Origin: CALCEB01 sp035531475
GTDB lineage: Bacteria; Acidobacteriota; Terriglobia; UBA7540
NCBI GenBank assembly: GCA_035531475.1
Contig: DATKST010000151.1
Span: forward strand, 26,585 to 90,584
Direction of reading: 5' to 3'
DNA: 64,000 nt
Part shown: positions 24,852 through 32,900 of the stretch, in pieces
Layout of the letters: every line of letters starts with the position of its first letter
Position numbering within the stretch: the first letter of the stretch is position 1
Notes under the pieces: generated by a model
The model's input: the letters and a program-made list of their open reading frames with translations, nothing else
Database searches by the model: none
Told to the model about the DNA's origin: nothing
Program-made: the position numbers and the translations under genes

Positions 24852-24956
24852 CGGCGAACCATGGCAGGAAATATCAAACTGAGTCACTACCTGCTACCAG
24901 AGGTTGATTGACTTTTGCCGGGAATGGATTTGATAATGGCATAGGAATTTCATCCC

Positions 24957-27083
24957 ATGCGAGGCGACATGGCGACTTTGACGGCGCAGTTGCGCAAATC
25001 TCAAAAGCTCACGAAAGACGTGTTGTTGGGCGCTTACCGCACGATTTATCTGTCGCGGCGGTTGGACGACAAGGAAATCCAGTTCAAGCGCCAGAACCGC
25101 GCTTACTTTCAGATCAACGGGGTCGGACACGAAGCCCTGAACGTGGCCTGCGCCATGCGGCTGCGTCCGGGTTACGACTGGTTTTTCCCGTATTACCGCG
25201 ATCGAGCCCTGTGCCTGCAACTGGGCATGACGCCGCTCGAAATGCTGTTGGAGTCGGTAGGCTCCAAAGATGATCCGAGTTCGGGTGGGCGCCAGATGCC
25301 CTCCCACTGGGGATCGAAGCGCCTCCATATCGTTTCCCAATCCAGTCCCACCGGCACCCAAATCCTGCACGCCGTGGGTTCGGCGGAAGCCAGCATCTAC
25401 TATTCCCGTGTCCACGAGGCCGCGGGGTTGGCATCGAGCTTCAATTCCGATGAGGTGGCTTATGTTTCCCTGGGCGATGGCGCTTCAAGTGAAGGCGAAT
25501 TCTGGGAAGCGCTGAACTGGTCTTCCAATGCCCGGCTGCCGGTGTTCTTCGTGGTGGAGGATAACGGCTACGCCATTTCTGTCCCGGTGGACGTGCAGAC
25601 GGCGGGCGCGAGCGTCTCCGCGCTGGTCAAAAACTTCCCCAATCTTCTTACCCTGGAATGCGACGGGACGGATTTTGCCGCCACTTATGAAGCCGCCGGC
25701 AAAGCTGTGGAATATGCACGCCAGCGGCTGGGTCCGGCGCTGTTGCACGCGCACGTCATCCGGCCCTATTCCCATTCGCTCTCCGATGACGAGCGCCTTT
25801 ACAAGCCGGAAAGCGTGCGCCAGCAGGAAGCCCAGCGAGATCCGCTGACGCGCTGCGCCCAATACATCTTGACCGGGCGACTGGCCACGGAAGACGAGCT
25901 GAAGGCCATCGAAGCCGCCGTGGAAGCGGAAATTCGCGAGGCCGCGGACCAGGCGCTGGCGGCTGCCCCTCCCGATCCTGGAACCGTCCTCCAATTTATC
26001 TATTCGCCCAGCGTCGATCCCACTTCGGATCAGTTCGACCAGGCTCCGCGCTTTTACGGCGAGCCCAAAACCATGGTGGACCTCATCAACGTCTGCCTGA
26101 AGGATGAGATGGCGCGCGATCCACGCATCGTGGTTTATGGCGAGGATGTGGCGGATTGCAGCCACGAAGATGAGATGGATGAGGTGAAAGGCAAGGGCGG
26201 CGTCTTCAAGGTAACGTTCGGCTTGCAACGCCAGTTCGGAAGTGCGCGCTGTTACAACAGTCCGCTGGCGGAGGCGGGCATCGTGGGTCGCGCCCTTGGC
26301 ATGGCGGCGCGCGGGTTGAAGCCGGTGGTGGAGATCCAATTCTTTGATTATATTTGGCCGGCCATGATGCAGATCCGGGATGAGCTGAGCGTGCTGCGCT
26401 GGAGGTCCAACAACACCTTTTCCTGCCCGGTCGTCATCCGTGTACCGATTGGAGGTTATCTTACCGGAGGCGCCATTTACCACAGCCAGTCGGGCGAGTC
26501 GATCTTCACACACATTCCTGGTCTGCGCGTGGTGATGCCGGCGACGGCGTTGGACTCAAACGGCCTGTTGCGCACCGCCATCCGCTGCGATGATCCGGTG
26601 CTCTTTCTCGAGCCGAAGCACCTTTACCGCCAAACCTACAATCGCAGCCCTTATCCCGGCCCCGATTACATGATTCCCTTCGGCAAAGCGCGAATCGTCC
26701 GCGAAGGCAGCGACTTGACCATTGTTACTTACGGGGCCCTGGTGAATCGCTCCCTGCAGGCTGCCAAGACCCTGGAGCAGGAGGGCGTCCAGGTGGAAAT
26801 CCTCGACCTACGCTCGCTTCAGCCGTACGATTGGGAGCTGATTTCGGCCTCGGTCAGAAAGACCAATCGCGTGCTGGTGGCCCACGAGGATAATCTTTCG
26901 TTCGGTTACGGCGCGGAGATCGCTGCCCGGATTGGCGACGAGTTATTTGACTTTCTGGATGCGCCGGTGCGCCGGTTGGGCGCCAAGGACGCTTACGTTC
27001 CCTACCACCCGGTGCTGGAGGACGCAGTGCTGCCTCAAGTCTTCGATGTCATCCGGGCGGCAAGGGAACTGGCGCGCTATTAA
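24957..27083 (+). CDS. Fused alpha-beta 2-oxoacid dehydrogenase E1 (TPP-dependent)
   Basis: 708 residues; ATG 24969 (MATLTAQL) is an equally good start with GAGG before it. Residues 1-355 are the E1 alpha part, with INGVGHEALNVACA, the TPP motif GDGASSEGEFWEALNW at 173-188 ending in EDNGYAISV, and the phosphorylation-loop-like YSHSLSDDERLY. Residues about 365-708 are the E1 beta part, with VYGEDVAD, FNSPLAEAGIVG-like YNSPLAEAGIVGRALGMAARG and a transketolase C-domain (VTYGALVNRSLQAAKTLE). Branched-chain or acetoin/pyruvate-type substrates are possible. Known: the subunits are usually separate genes. No E2 or E3 gene is adjacent. Confidence 0.88.
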   Translation: MRGDMATLTAQLRKSQKLTKDVLLGAYRTIYLSRRLDDKEIQFKRQNRAYFQINGVGHEALNVACAMRLRPGYDWFFPYYRDRALCLQLGMTPLEMLLESVGSKDDPSSGGRQMPSHWGSKRLHIVSQSSPTGTQILHAVGSAEASIYYSRVHEAAGLASSFNSDEVAYVSLGDGASSEGEFWEALNWSSNARLPVFFVVEDNGYAISVPVDVQTAGASVSALVKNFPNLLTLECDGTDFAATYEAAGKAVEYARQRLGPALLHAHVIRPYSHSLSDDERLYKPESVRQQEAQRDPLTRCAQYILTGRLATEDELKAIEAAVEAEIREAADQALAAAPPDPGTVLQFIYSPSVDPTSDQFDQAPRFYGEPKTMVDLINVCLKDEMARDPRIVVYGEDVADCSHEDEMDEVKGKGGVFKVTFGLQRQFGSARCYNSPLAEAGIVGRALGMAARGLKPVVEIQFFDYIWPAMMQIRDELSVLRWRSNNTFSCPVVIRVPIGGYLTGGAIYHSQSGESIFTHIPGLRVVMPATALDSNGLLRTAIRCDDPVLFLEPKHLYRQTYNRSPYPGPDYMIPFGKARIVREGSDLTIVTYGALVNRSLQAAKTLEQEGVQVEILDLRSLQPYDWELISASVRKTNRVLVAHEDNLSFGYGAEIAARIGDELFDFLDAPVRRLGAKDAYVPYHPVLEDAVLPQVFDVIRAARELARY

Positions 27084-27084
27084 C

Positions 27085-27260
27085 CCGAATGCTGTTCAGT
27101 TAAGGCGAGTCTCATGATCTTGATGTCAAAGGCATCGCCTGACCCCTCACCCCGGCCCTCTCCCCGCCAGCGGGGAGAGGGGGAACCGCGCTGCGGTGGG
27201 TGAGGAGATCTGCTTCAAGCGCGCGCGTTATTCTCGAACGGACCTTCAGTGAACAGCATA
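27085..27260 (+). mobile_element. Short hairpin element, family A, copy 3
   Basis: Begins 2 bases after the TAA stop of the E1 gene: CCGAATGCTGTTCAGTTAAGG; right end complement CCTTCAGTGAACAGCAT. Core CCCCTCACCCCGGCCCTCTC...GAGAGGGGG...GGTGAGGAG. A target duplication is not convincing here (TTAACC left, TTAGCC right). Confidence 0.8.
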
Positions 27261-27261
27261 G

Positions 27262-27675
27262 AGGTTAGCCGTACCCTGACCGTCCTTAAGCAAGACTTTG
27301 AAAATCATTCAGGCTAATGCCCGCCCCTGGGCGGACACCCGCACGAAATTTTAAGACCAGACCCTTGCAATGGGTTTTGATTTGTGTCATGCTGCTGGCA
27401 ATTTATAGTGTGGATTTTATCTTCAATGTTTTGAAATAGGGTTTCGGGTTCGTCGAGGAAGCGATTAAATCTCTTCTGGATGGTAGAGAAGATGATCTTG
27501 ACCGCAACATTTTCGTCAGGGCTCCCCATGTCACGATTTCCATATACATCTCACGTTTATCCTGAACTTTTCAGCATCATCCTGGCAGCAACACATTCCT
27601 GCGCTTTGCAATGACCCTGATCCAGGGTCGGGCCAAACAGGACTGTGGTCTTTTCGATCCCAAAGGAGGTGAGGT
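27262..27675. other. Intergenic stretch, AT-richer, one doubtful small frame
   Basis: From 27314 to 27529 (minus) a 71-codon frame with KIIFSTIQKRFNRFLDEPE and a Cys-Gly tail can be read, but it has no clear ribosome-binding site or family. It may be the decayed tail of a transferred gene. The AAAGGAGGTGAGGT at 27661-27674 is the strong ribosome-binding site of the next gene. Confidence 0.35.
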
Positions 27676-28161
27676 ATGGCTTTTTGTTCGAAGTGTGGAG
27701 CTCAGATGGATCAAGGATCAGCCTTTTGCATTGGGTGCGGCCAAGCCGCCGGACCGGCCCAAGCCGCCAACGCGCCCGGCGCTTCTCTTCCACCCCCCGT
27801 GGCAAGCACTCCCATCGCTTCCAACATGGCGGCGCTACTCACTTACATTGTCGGTTTCATCACCGGGATCATCTTCCTAGTGATCGAGCCCTATAAGCGG
27901 GATCCGTTCGTGCGCTTCCACGCTTTTCAGTCTATCTTCTTTAGCGCTGCTTGCATTGTGATTTCCATCGCGTGGAGCATGGTTTTTGGGGCACTCTTCT
28001 TCGCAACCTTGGGAGTGATGTGGCAGTTCCTCTTGGTAGGCTGGATTCTGCTTCGCCTGGCATTCTTCGTGCTCTGGCTTTTCCTGATGTACAAAGCATA
28101 CAATAACGAGCGATTTATGCTGCCGGTGATTGGACCCCTGGCGGCGAGCCAAGCCCGATAG
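27676..28161 (+). CDS. Zinc-ribbon membrane protein (DUF4870-like)
   Basis: 161 residues. The N-terminus is a double CxxC zinc ribbon, MAFCSKCGAQ...FCIGCGQ (Cys 4, 7, 18, 21), then a Pro/Ala linker and a hydrophobic part with about three or four membrane helices, from NMAALLTYIVGFITGIIFLVIEP to LRLAFFVLWLFLMYKAYNN. The EPYKRDPFVRFHAFQSIF segment between the first helices is characteristic of the DUF4870/TM2-like group. The perfect Shine-Dalgarno site AAAGGAGGT suggests high expression. Known members are small inner-membrane proteins without assigned function. Confidence 0.82.
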   Translation: MAFCSKCGAQMDQGSAFCIGCGQAAGPAQAANAPGASLPPPVASTPIASNMAALLTYIVGFITGIIFLVIEPYKRDPFVRFHAFQSIFFSAACIVISIAWSMVFGALFFATLGVMWQFLLVGWILLRLAFFVLWLFLMYKAYNNERFMLPVIGPLAASQAR

Positions 28162-28214
28162 AAGCACCGTGAGGCGTGAGGATTAAACATTTTCTATTTC
28201 TGATTAAAGTTTTG

Positions 28215-28244
28215 TTGACAAGGCCCCTGGGTTGGACCTATTCT
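28215..28244 (+). promoter_or_regulatory. Sigma-70-type promoter
   Basis: TTGACA at 28215-28220, an 18-base spacer and TATTCT at 28239-28244. It points toward the nucleoside hydrolase gene 285 bases downstream and is followed by the palindrome at 28251. Confidence 0.55.
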
Positions 28245-28528
28245 TTGGCCAAGCGCTTTACTTCGGGGAATCCGAATCATCGCCGGTTCGGTTTGCCTCG
28301 AAATGATGGTTTTTGATGCGGGGTGGGTTGTTGCCCCCGACACGATCTTGGTGTTTGCGATCGCCTCTGGCATGGCCCCCCTGTGCTGGAGCGAACCGCA
28401 CCAAGGGTTAAACTGGCCCTCACTGTGGGTTAACGCTCACCGTGGGGGCCAGAAACCTCTTAAGTAGGCCCGTTCAAACCTCGAATTAAACTTGACCGCA
28501 GCCTTTCTGAACCATAGAATCGTTTGCC
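28245..28528 (+). other. Long leader upstream of the nucleoside hydrolase gene
   Basis: A 284-base stretch without a gene behind the promoter at 28215. It has several inverted segments, the clearest being CTGGCCCTCAC...GTGGGGGCCAG at 28409-28453 with TGTGGGTTAACGCTCACCGT inside. It could be a structured leader, a terminator-antiterminator or a small RNA gene; no known class is recognised. Confidence 0.35.
28251..28262. promoter_or_regulatory. LacI/PurR-like operator AAGCGCTTTACT
   Basis: The 12-base sequence AAGCGCTTTACT with palindromic centre AAGCGCTT is typical of LacI-family operators. The same 12 bases lie at 33833-33844, also just downstream of a TTGACA promoter. A position downstream of the -10 box fits repression. 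The regulator is not encoded in the window. Confidence 0.5.
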
Positions 28529-29761
28529 GTGAGGCGATTCATTTTTCGGGGACCAACCCTGCGCCAGGAACGCATCATTTCCAAGCCCGCCGCGAGCGCC
28601 GGCCCCACTCCTCAAGCCGCATGGGGTCAAAGGCTCGTTGGCGCCGTCCTGCTTGGCGCAACGTTACTGCTGTTGGCCAGCGCCCGCCTTCGCGCTCAGG
28701 GGATGAAAGTGATCGTGGACCAGGACGCGCGCGGCCCAGCCACCACAGACCTTCAATCGATTCTTGTATTCCTCGAATCCCGGCAATTCAACGTTCTCGG
28801 CATCACCACGGTCAGCGGCGACCAGTGGATGAAGGAAGAAACGGCACACACCTTGCGCTTGCTTGAGATCGCCGGACGCACCGACGTGCCGGTGGTTGAA
28901 GGTGCGGAGTTTCCCCTACTCAATTCCAAAGCGGAATCCGAGCGATGGGAAGCGCTTTACGGAAAACTCGGATACAAGGGCTGCTGGAACGATCCGGGCA
29001 AAACGCCGGCGCCACACCAGCCGGTGTGGATGAAACCCTATCATCCGCCGGACGTGGTTCCACCCTTGCCCGAGGGTAACCCCCACACCAAGCCATTTCC
29101 TGGAAGCGCCGCAGATTTCATCATTAAGATGGTGCACCGCTATCCCGGCGAAGTCACCATCTGGGCTGGCGGCCCCTTGACCAATATTGCGCTCGCGTTG
29201 CGCCTGGACCCGGAAGTTGCGACACTTGCTCGCCAATTGGTCCTGATGGGAAGTGGAATGTACAGCGATCAGGGCGGCATCGGCGGCGGCGGCGGGCGGC
29301 GCGAATTCAACTGGTGGTTTGATCCCGAGGCGGTGCGCATAGTCATGCGGTCGCCCTGGAAGAAGATCACGATCACGCCCATTGATGTTTCCGTCAAAAC
29401 CCGCCTGAGCCGGCAAATGATTGCGGAGATCGGCAAAACGCAAACCCCCGTCGCCCAATACCTGGCGAAGTTTGCTGAGCCCGAATACATGTGGGATGAG
29501 CTTGCCGCCGCGGCCTTGATTGACCCATCGATCATCACCCGAACCCAGCAGCTTTACGTAGACATCGACGTCAGCCACGGGCCGAGCTACGGTGAAACGC
29601 TCTTTTGGGGACGGAAAGCAGAGCTTCCTCCCTATGAAAGTCTGGCCACCGTGCAATTTGACGTCAATGCTCCAAAGTTCTATGGCTTGTTCGTAAAGCT
29701 GATGACAGAATCGCCACGCGCCGCAAGCTCGACCCGGGCAGGAGAAAACGCCGGCCGCTGA
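28529..29761 (+). CDS. Exported nucleoside hydrolase-like protein
   Basis: 410 residues from a GTG start. An N-terminal hydrophobic segment (QRLVGAVLLGATLLLLASARLRAQG) indicates export. The inosine-uridine nucleoside hydrolase fold is seen in MKVIVDQDARGPATTDLQ (normally D-x-D-x-x-x-D-D; here the second Asp pair reads TD), LGITTVSGD, the TIWAGGPLTNIALALRLDPEV segment, LVLMGSGMY and the metal-binding NWWFDPEAV. Reaction of the family: hydrolysis of N-glycosidic bonds of ribonucleosides with Ca. A periplasmic location is unusual for this family but not unknown. A possible LacI-type operator lies upstream. Confidence 0.82.
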   Translation: MRRFIFRGPTLRQERIISKPAASAGPTPQAAWGQRLVGAVLLGATLLLLASARLRAQGMKVIVDQDARGPATTDLQSILVFLESRQFNVLGITTVSGDQWMKEETAHTLRLLEIAGRTDVPVVEGAEFPLLNSKAESERWEALYGKLGYKGCWNDPGKTPAPHQPVWMKPYHPPDVVPPLPEGNPHTKPFPGSAADFIIKMVHRYPGEVTIWAGGPLTNIALALRLDPEVATLARQLVLMGSGMYSDQGGIGGGGGRREFNWWFDPEAVRIVMRSPWKKITITPIDVSVKTRLSRQMIAEIGKTQTPVAQYLAKFAEPEYMWDELAAAALIDPSIITRTQQLYVDIDVSHGPSYGETLFWGRKAELPPYESLATVQFDVNAPKFYGLFVKLMTESPRAASSTRAGENAGR

Positions 29762-29860
29762 CGACGGGGCAAGCGGAGGACGAGTCTTCCTCTACCAGAG
29801 GGCAGGCGATGGAGCGAGTCCTGTTTCGAGCGGGATTTACGGTTCAGCCCAAACAAATCC

Positions 29861-31213
29861 TCATGCCCGGCCCTCGCCGCGAATCAGGGTAAGGACCGCG
29901 ACGGTGGCGAGAAGCGGTAGAATTCCGGCGCCGGCAAAGGCGGGGAAATAGGAAAACGAGTCAACGATTCGTCCTACGGCAAGCATGAAGAGCGCGCTCA
30001 CCAAGCCCGCCGCGAAGCCGCTCAGCCCTGTCACCGAAGCTACTTTTTCCGGAGGAAAGAGGTCAGAGGGAAACGTCAGTCCCATGGTGGACCAGCTTGC
30101 GTAGGCCCACACGGCCAGGCTGATGAGTCCTAAAGCCATCAAGGGTGAATGGACGCGGGCTGCCGGGATTCCTGCAAGAATCGGCAAAGAACTCAGAACG
30201 CACACCCATTTGCGCGCCCGGATCACGGGCATTCCTCGCCGGATCAGGCGGCCGGAAACAAAACCGCCGGTGAAGTTGCCGATGTCCGCGGCAATGAAGG
30301 GAATCCAGGCGAAGGCGGCAATTTGCCTCAGATTAAAGCCCCGGGCGTCACTCAAATATTGCGGAAGCCAGAAGACGTAGAACCACCAGATCGGATCGGT
30401 CAGGGCTTTCCCTATTACGATGCCCCAAGTATTGCGGTCGGCGAGCAGTCCTCGCCAGCTCCAACGTTCGGATCGGACTGGCATACCCGGCGCGGCTCGC
30501 CCCGCCTCGACCCATTCTTTTTCCTCCAAGCTGAGTCTTGGGTGTTGCGTAACCGGATAGTACGTCCGCAACCAGATAAAGAGCCAACCGAACCCCAGGA
30601 TTCCCGAAAGGGCAAAGGCCCAGCGCCATCCCCAAGCCAGCGCAATCCAGGGAATCACCAGCGAGGCGAGTGCCCCGCCAACGCTCGACCCACTGTCAAA
30701 GATGGCAACCGCCAGACCCCGCTCCTGCGCCGGAAACCATTCAGAGACGACTTTACTTGCGCCTGGCCAGTTGCATCCCTCGCCCATTCCGAGCAGGAAG
30801 CGGAAGACTTCGAAGCTTTGGACTGAATGAGCGAGTCCTGTCAGCACGCTCACCAATGACCACCAAGCCACCGCCAAAGCCAGACCCAAACGCGCGCCAA
30901 CCCAGTCGAGCAAGATGCCGCCTACCAGCCAAGTGAGAGCGTAGGAGACTTGAAAGGCAAAGAATACTCGCCCCAGCGCGGTATGGCTCATGTGAAATTC
31001 GCGGGTGATGGCGGGCGCCAGAACGGAAAGCGTTTGCCGGTTGATGTAATTGATGACGGTGGAAAGGAAGAGTGTCCAAACAATCCACCAGCGCACCCGC
31101 TTCGTGACCCGCCGGCCCGGGACTCTGGCGGGGACCGTAGCAGCCGACGGAACGGCAATGGAAGAAGACGCTGCCGCCGGCCGGCCCTCGGTGTTTGCGC
31201 TTGGCTTAAGCAT
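29861..31213 (-). CDS. MFS transporter, anion:cation symporter (ExuT-like)
   Basis: 450 residues with 12 predicted membrane helices. The first helix segment WIVWTLFLSTVINYINRQTLSVLAPAI with the D/N-R-Q-x-(L) pattern and LLGMGEGCNWPGASKVVSEWFP are hallmarks of the ACS branch (hexuronate, glucarate or phthalate carriers). A central loop lies near 225-255 and helix-rich C-half follows. Known substrates are sugar acids moved with protons. A 36-residue polar N-terminal extension precedes the first helix, unusual for the family. Neighbouring genes include nucleoside hydrolase and SIS/amidohydrolase genes, which suggests a role in sugar-acid uptake. Confidence 0.87.
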   Translation of the reverse strand: MLKPSANTEGRPAAASSSIAVPSAATVPARVPGRRVTKRVRWWIVWTLFLSTVINYINRQTLSVLAPAITREFHMSHTALGRVFFAFQVSYALTWLVGGILLDWVGARLGLALAVAWWSLVSVLTGLAHSVQSFEVFRFLLGMGEGCNWPGASKVVSEWFPAQERGLAVAIFDSGSSVGGALASLVIPWIALAWGWRWAFALSGILGFGWLFIWLRTYYPVTQHPRLSLEEKEWVEAGRAAPGMPVRSERWSWRGLLADRNTWGIVIGKALTDPIWWFYVFWLPQYLSDARGFNLRQIAAFAWIPFIAADIGNFTGGFVSGRLIRRGMPVIRARKWVCVLSSLPILAGIPAARVHSPLMALGLISLAVWAYASWSTMGLTFPSDLFPPEKVASVTGLSGFAAGLVSALFMLAVGRIVDSFSYFPAFAGAGILPLLATVAVLTLIRGEGRA

Positions 31214-31246
31214 GATTGCAGCCGTAGTCCCAAAGAGAGGTTTAGC

Positions 31247-31385
31247 CCCAATACTGTTCAGTTAAGGCGAAACTCATGATGTTGATGTCAGAGGCGTCGC
31301 CTGGCCCCTCACCCCGGCCCTCTCCCCGCAGGCGGGAAGAGGGAGAACCGCGCAACGGAGGGTAAGGGGTGATTGAAGCTCGTTT
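31247..31385 (+). mobile_element. Short hairpin element, family A, copy 4 (right end lost)
   Basis: Left end CCAATACTGTTCAGTTAAGG and core CCCCTCACCCCGGCCCTCTC...AGAGGGAG...GGTAAGGGG; then the sequence becomes unrelated, so the right terminal repeat is missing. It is located in the 5' region of the MFS gene. Confidence 0.7.
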
Positions 31386-31481
31386 CAAGAATACGTCACC
31401 GTCATTGCGAATAGCAGTACTTTGCCAAAGATATTTGAGATTTGGCTAGATACAACGAAGTAAGTCGGCGGCGGTCATTCG

Positions 31482-31535
31482 CTGTAGCGCCGCTCTATGA
31501 GCGGCGAAATCCGCCGGTCACAGACCGGCGCTACA
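31482..31535. repeat. CTGTAGCGCCG hairpin repeat
   Basis: CTGTAGCGCCGCTCTATGAG, a short spacer and CACAGACCGGCGCTACA form nested stems. It is one of several GTAGCGGCG-type hairpins in the window. Confidence 0.65.
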
Positions 31536-31591
31536 ATCTTGGATCGCCGCCAACATACTGCCCACTGTATAGATTCCACTGCCTTCCGCCG

Positions 31592-31960
31592 TCAACCCCG
31601 CGCCCATCCTTTGTCTCGCTTGCCCAGCGGGTTCCGATGGCGGTCAGCGACGACGGTCACTTGCATATCGCGCCCGAGCCGCACCACTTGCTGGACCAGA
31701 TCTTTACCAAAGAAAAGTTGAAGCCTTGAAGTTCCTGCGGAGCGAGCGACAAAAATCTGGGCGACTTGATGCATCCGGGCAAACTCAACCAACGCTTCCG
31801 CCGCATCGTTTCCTTTCAGCGTCAGCGTTTCAATGTGGAGGTTACGGGCGAAATTCATATGCCTCTCGATCGCGGCGCGATCCTCCGTAGAGAGGTGGGT
31901 GTCGCCGGCTTCCGGCTGAACGGAAATCGCAAAGCAGTCCGCTTGGATATAATCCGCCAC
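31592..31960 (-). pseudogene. KdpD-like universal-stress (Usp) domain fragment
   Basis: About 123 residues from VADYIQADCFAISVQPE to MQVTVVADRH. ERHMNFARNLHIETLTLKGN, DAAEALVEFARMHQVAQIFV and SRLQLFFGKDLVQQVVR match the Usp domain that lies between the KdpD module and the membrane helices in KdpD sensor kinases. The KdpD part, membrane helices and kinase domain are all missing. The 5' end runs into the hairpin repeat at 31980-32062, which supplies an artificial N-terminus. It is most likely a gene remnant; a short standalone Usp protein is a less likely alternative. Confidence 0.6.
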
Positions 31961-31979
31961 GCGCCGGGACGGCGGTGTC

Positions 31980-32062
31980 GCGGCTCTGTTTGCTGTTGCG
32001 GCGCTTTTTGAGCGCCGGAAACCATTGAGAAATAGAGTTCGGCGATCACAGACCGCCGCAAC
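31980..32062. repeat. GCTGTTGCGGCG stem-loop element
   Basis: GTTTGCTGTTGCGGCG and ACCGCCGCAACCGC frame a stem-loop that also contains AAATAGAGTTCGG, a segment nearly identical to one inside the element at 24140-24256. It breaks the KdpD-like remnant. Confidence 0.6.
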
Positions 32063-32137
32063 CGCATTGAGTGGGGCCGGGTTCACGGAGCACGTCTATT
32101 TTGGGAAACTCTGCGGTTTCGTGTACAATTTGACGCC

Positions 32138-32800
32138 GTGAATTTCCTTCTGAGTGACATTGAGGCGAGAGTGCTGGGATCATTGGTGGAAAAGGAGATT
32201 ACCACTCCGGATTACTACCCGCTCTCGTTGAACGCGCTTCTCAATGCGTGCAACCAGAAATCCAATCGCGATCCGGTGATGAACCTGGACGAAGACGCTG
32301 TGGAGGAGGCGTTGCAAGGCTTGAATGAAAAAGAGCTGGCAGGAGCAGCCCAAAGCACTGAGAGCCGCGTAACCAAGTACGAACACCGGCTGCAAGAAAC
32401 TTTCAACTTCTACCGCCACGAGGTCGCGGTCCTGTGCGTGCTGCTCTTGCGAGGGCCTCAAACACCCGGCGAGCTGCGCGGCCGCAGCGAGCGCATGCAC
32501 CCCTTTGAAGATTTGGACCAGGTCCAATCCACATTGCAGCGCCTGATGAAGCGCGAACCGCCGCTGGTCAAAATGCTTCCCCGTCAGCCCGGGACCAAAG
32601 AGGCGCGTTACGCCCATCTTCTCTCGGGCGACGTGGCATTCGGGGAGCCCGAGCTGGCGACGGAAGCAGCAATAGCAATCACCAGCCATTCTGCCATCGG
32701 AGAGCGGATGGCGCGTTGCGAAGAGGAAATCGCGGGGCTGAGGCGAGAGTTGCAAGACTTAAAACAGCAGTTCGCGGATTTCCGCAAGCAGTTTGAGTAG
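32138..32800 (+). CDS. YceH/DUF480 family protein
   Basis: 220 residues. The family start LLSDIEARVLGSLVEKEITTPDYYPLSLNALLNACNQKSNRDPVM (residues 4-48) is almost diagnostic of YceH, followed by TKYEHRLQETFNFYRHEVAVLCVLLLRGPQTPGELRGRSERM. The fold is two winged-helix domains. The last 30 residues form a coiled coil (EEIAGLRRELQDLKQQFADFRKQF). Known members are conserved but functionally undefined. It begins with GTG and is followed about 100 bases later by cutC on the same strand. Confidence 0.93.
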   Translation: MNFLLSDIEARVLGSLVEKEITTPDYYPLSLNALLNACNQKSNRDPVMNLDEDAVEEALQGLNEKELAGAAQSTESRVTKYEHRLQETFNFYRHEVAVLCVLLLRGPQTPGELRGRSERMHPFEDLDQVQSTLQRLMKREPPLVKMLPRQPGTKEARYAHLLSGDVAFGEPELATEAAIAITSHSAIGERMARCEEEIAGLRRELQDLKQQFADFRKQFE

Positions 32801-32900
32801 GAATGGAACGGGCGCCAGCGTTTCAGAAGGGCGCGGCCAGGCAAAAGCAGCAGCAGAACAGCGGCCCGCTGTGATCCCTGGCAAATGGTGATGGATTGCC

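Larger units (their letters stand above)
23969..24956. other. Long intergenic region rich in repeats
   Basis: About 990 bases without a credible gene. It holds a stem-loop element at 24140-24256, a palindrome at 24660-24711 and a REP-like array at 24717-24851 (separate entries). GGAACGAACCCTAA occurs twice (about 24438 and 24482). Base composition is locally AT-richer from 24250 to 24620. Confidence 0.5.

Noticed and set aside
27314..27529. 71-codon minus-strand frame
   Set aside because: Some protein-like character but no start signal, family or conservation evidence; mentioned only as part of the intergenic region.
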